Shown here: piece by piece, positions 63,386-64,000 of the stretch
Numbering within the stretch: the stretch's first letter is position 1
Layout of the letters: every line of letters starts with the position of its first letter
NCBI RefSeq assembly: GCF_010015445.1
Contig: NC_053122.1
Coordinates: 37,635,013-37,699,012 of the forward strand
Direction of reading: 5' to 3'
Origin: Perca fluviatilis
Lineage: Eukaryota; Chordata; Actinopteri; Perciformes; Percidae
Length of the DNA stretch: 64,000 bases
The notes under the pieces: generated by a model
Told to the model about the DNA's origin: nothing
The model's database searches: none
The model's input: only the letters and a program-made list of their open reading frames with translations
Program-made: the position numbers and the translations under genes

Positions 63386-64000
63386 TCTGATGTTGGTAAT
63401 ACGAAAGAGCTTTTACTGCTAATTGGATTCAGTTTCTACAGGTAGGTTAGCTACTTAGCCAAACTGACCATTCAAGCCCAAGTCTGATTACATTCCTTTA
63501 TATATACTAAACAATATACATATTTCTATCAACCTAAATTACCCACCTTGAAAAGGCAGTTTGCTCATGTTCCAAGACTGTAAATGACACATGTTGACTC
63601 TTTGCTATCCAAGTTTGCAAAGTGAACGTGTCTGGTTCTTTTTGGTCATCAAACGCATCCAACAGTTACTTGTAAATGCACATGATGATAATTCCTGTTG
63701 TACAGAATACTGTCTGTTTACTTTGTAATTGATGGTCACTAATCAATCAACTCACAAAATCACAGCACATAAAATAGTGACATAAAGCACATTATGTCGC
63801 AAGGCACAGGCAGAACAAACATACATATTTAGTACTGTGCGAGAAATGTATGACTGCCAGTCATTGACTTTACTTCTTTATGAATCATGGTTCATACTGC
63901 TCTGTGGGAAACTGAAACTGCCACCTTACTGGTTTCCACTTTGTCAGGTAAAAGCTTTATGCTGTTAAATCCTTGTAGTGTAAACACTGTGCCGCAGAGA
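63386..64000. other. Intronic sequence to window end, nothing recognised
   Basis: AT-rich; no exon with Par-3 similarity found. Confidence 0.4.

Larger units (their letters stand above)
61615..64000 (-). other. pard3: Preceding pard3 intron, 3' part (cut by window edge)
   Basis: Ends with the acceptor CTTCCCCATCAG (down to 61615). No upstream Par-3 exon was found up to 64000. It holds a 583-bp miniature element next to the exon and a further interspersed-repeat copy near 63.2 kb. Confidence 0.85.

Overview
The window looks like vertebrate nuclear DNA, most likely from a spiny-rayed (perciform-type) teleost fish. It has long (CA)n and (GA)n microsatellites, Tc1-like transposons, hAT-type miniature elements with terminal inverted repeats (TIRs) and 8-bp target-site duplications (TSDs), and 5'-truncated LINE 3' ends, all typical of fish introns. 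No bacterial or viral gene organisation was seen. Family names for repeats rest on recalled fish repeat sequences plus the TIRs and TSDs read here; no database search was possible.

The only host coding sequence I can support is two exons of one gene on the minus strand, the cell-polarity scaffold PARD3 (Par-3). The 5'-side exon (61333-61614) ends with two bases of a Ser codon and a GTAGGG donor. The 3'-side exon (5307-5430) follows a TCTCCTCAG acceptor, starts with the third base of that codon and ends at a GTGAGT donor. Joined in phase they give the Par-3 C-terminal segment with [30 protein letters not shown] and [11 protein letters not shown]. Nearly everything else is intron: the 55,902-bp intron between them, 5.3 kb of the next intron (1-5306) and 2.4 kb of the preceding one (61615-64000).

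The introns are a graveyard of mobile elements. From left to right: hAT-type miniature element (3325-3715, perfect 8-bp TSD); CAGGG-type elements (about 6 and 7.7 kb); diverged direct duplication (8.5-9.0 kb); LINE 3' end (9.7-10.1 kb, minus); miniature elements at 11.2 and 13.7 kb; Tc1 relic nested inside another inverted-repeat element (14.1-15.8 kb); L2-like LINE end (16.0-16.5 kb, minus); run of miniature elements (19.6-25.8 kb); hAT-derived element carrying the start of a BED-finger transposase (30.0-30.5 kb); more elements (33.1-37.9 kb); nested Tc1/miniature element/L2 cluster (40.3-43.0 kb); hAT element in a CA microsatellite (43.3-44.6 kb); CA/CG microsatellites (45.3, 48.7 and 49.4 kb); a nearly identical 0.4-kb inverted repeat with a 1-kb loop (50.1-51.9 kb); elements at 52.4, 54.7, 57.0, 59.1 and 60.9 kb; an element ending 32 bp from the acceptor of the 61.3-kb exon; and a last repeat copy at 63.2 kb.

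I found no undescribed multi-gene system. The best items for a second look are the long inverted repeat, the miniature element at the exon acceptor, the GTCGCA cluster at one end of the 43.4-44.6 kb element, a CpG- and CCAAT-rich intronic segment at 34.8-35.3 kb, and a palindromic octamer-like site at 38.11 kb.
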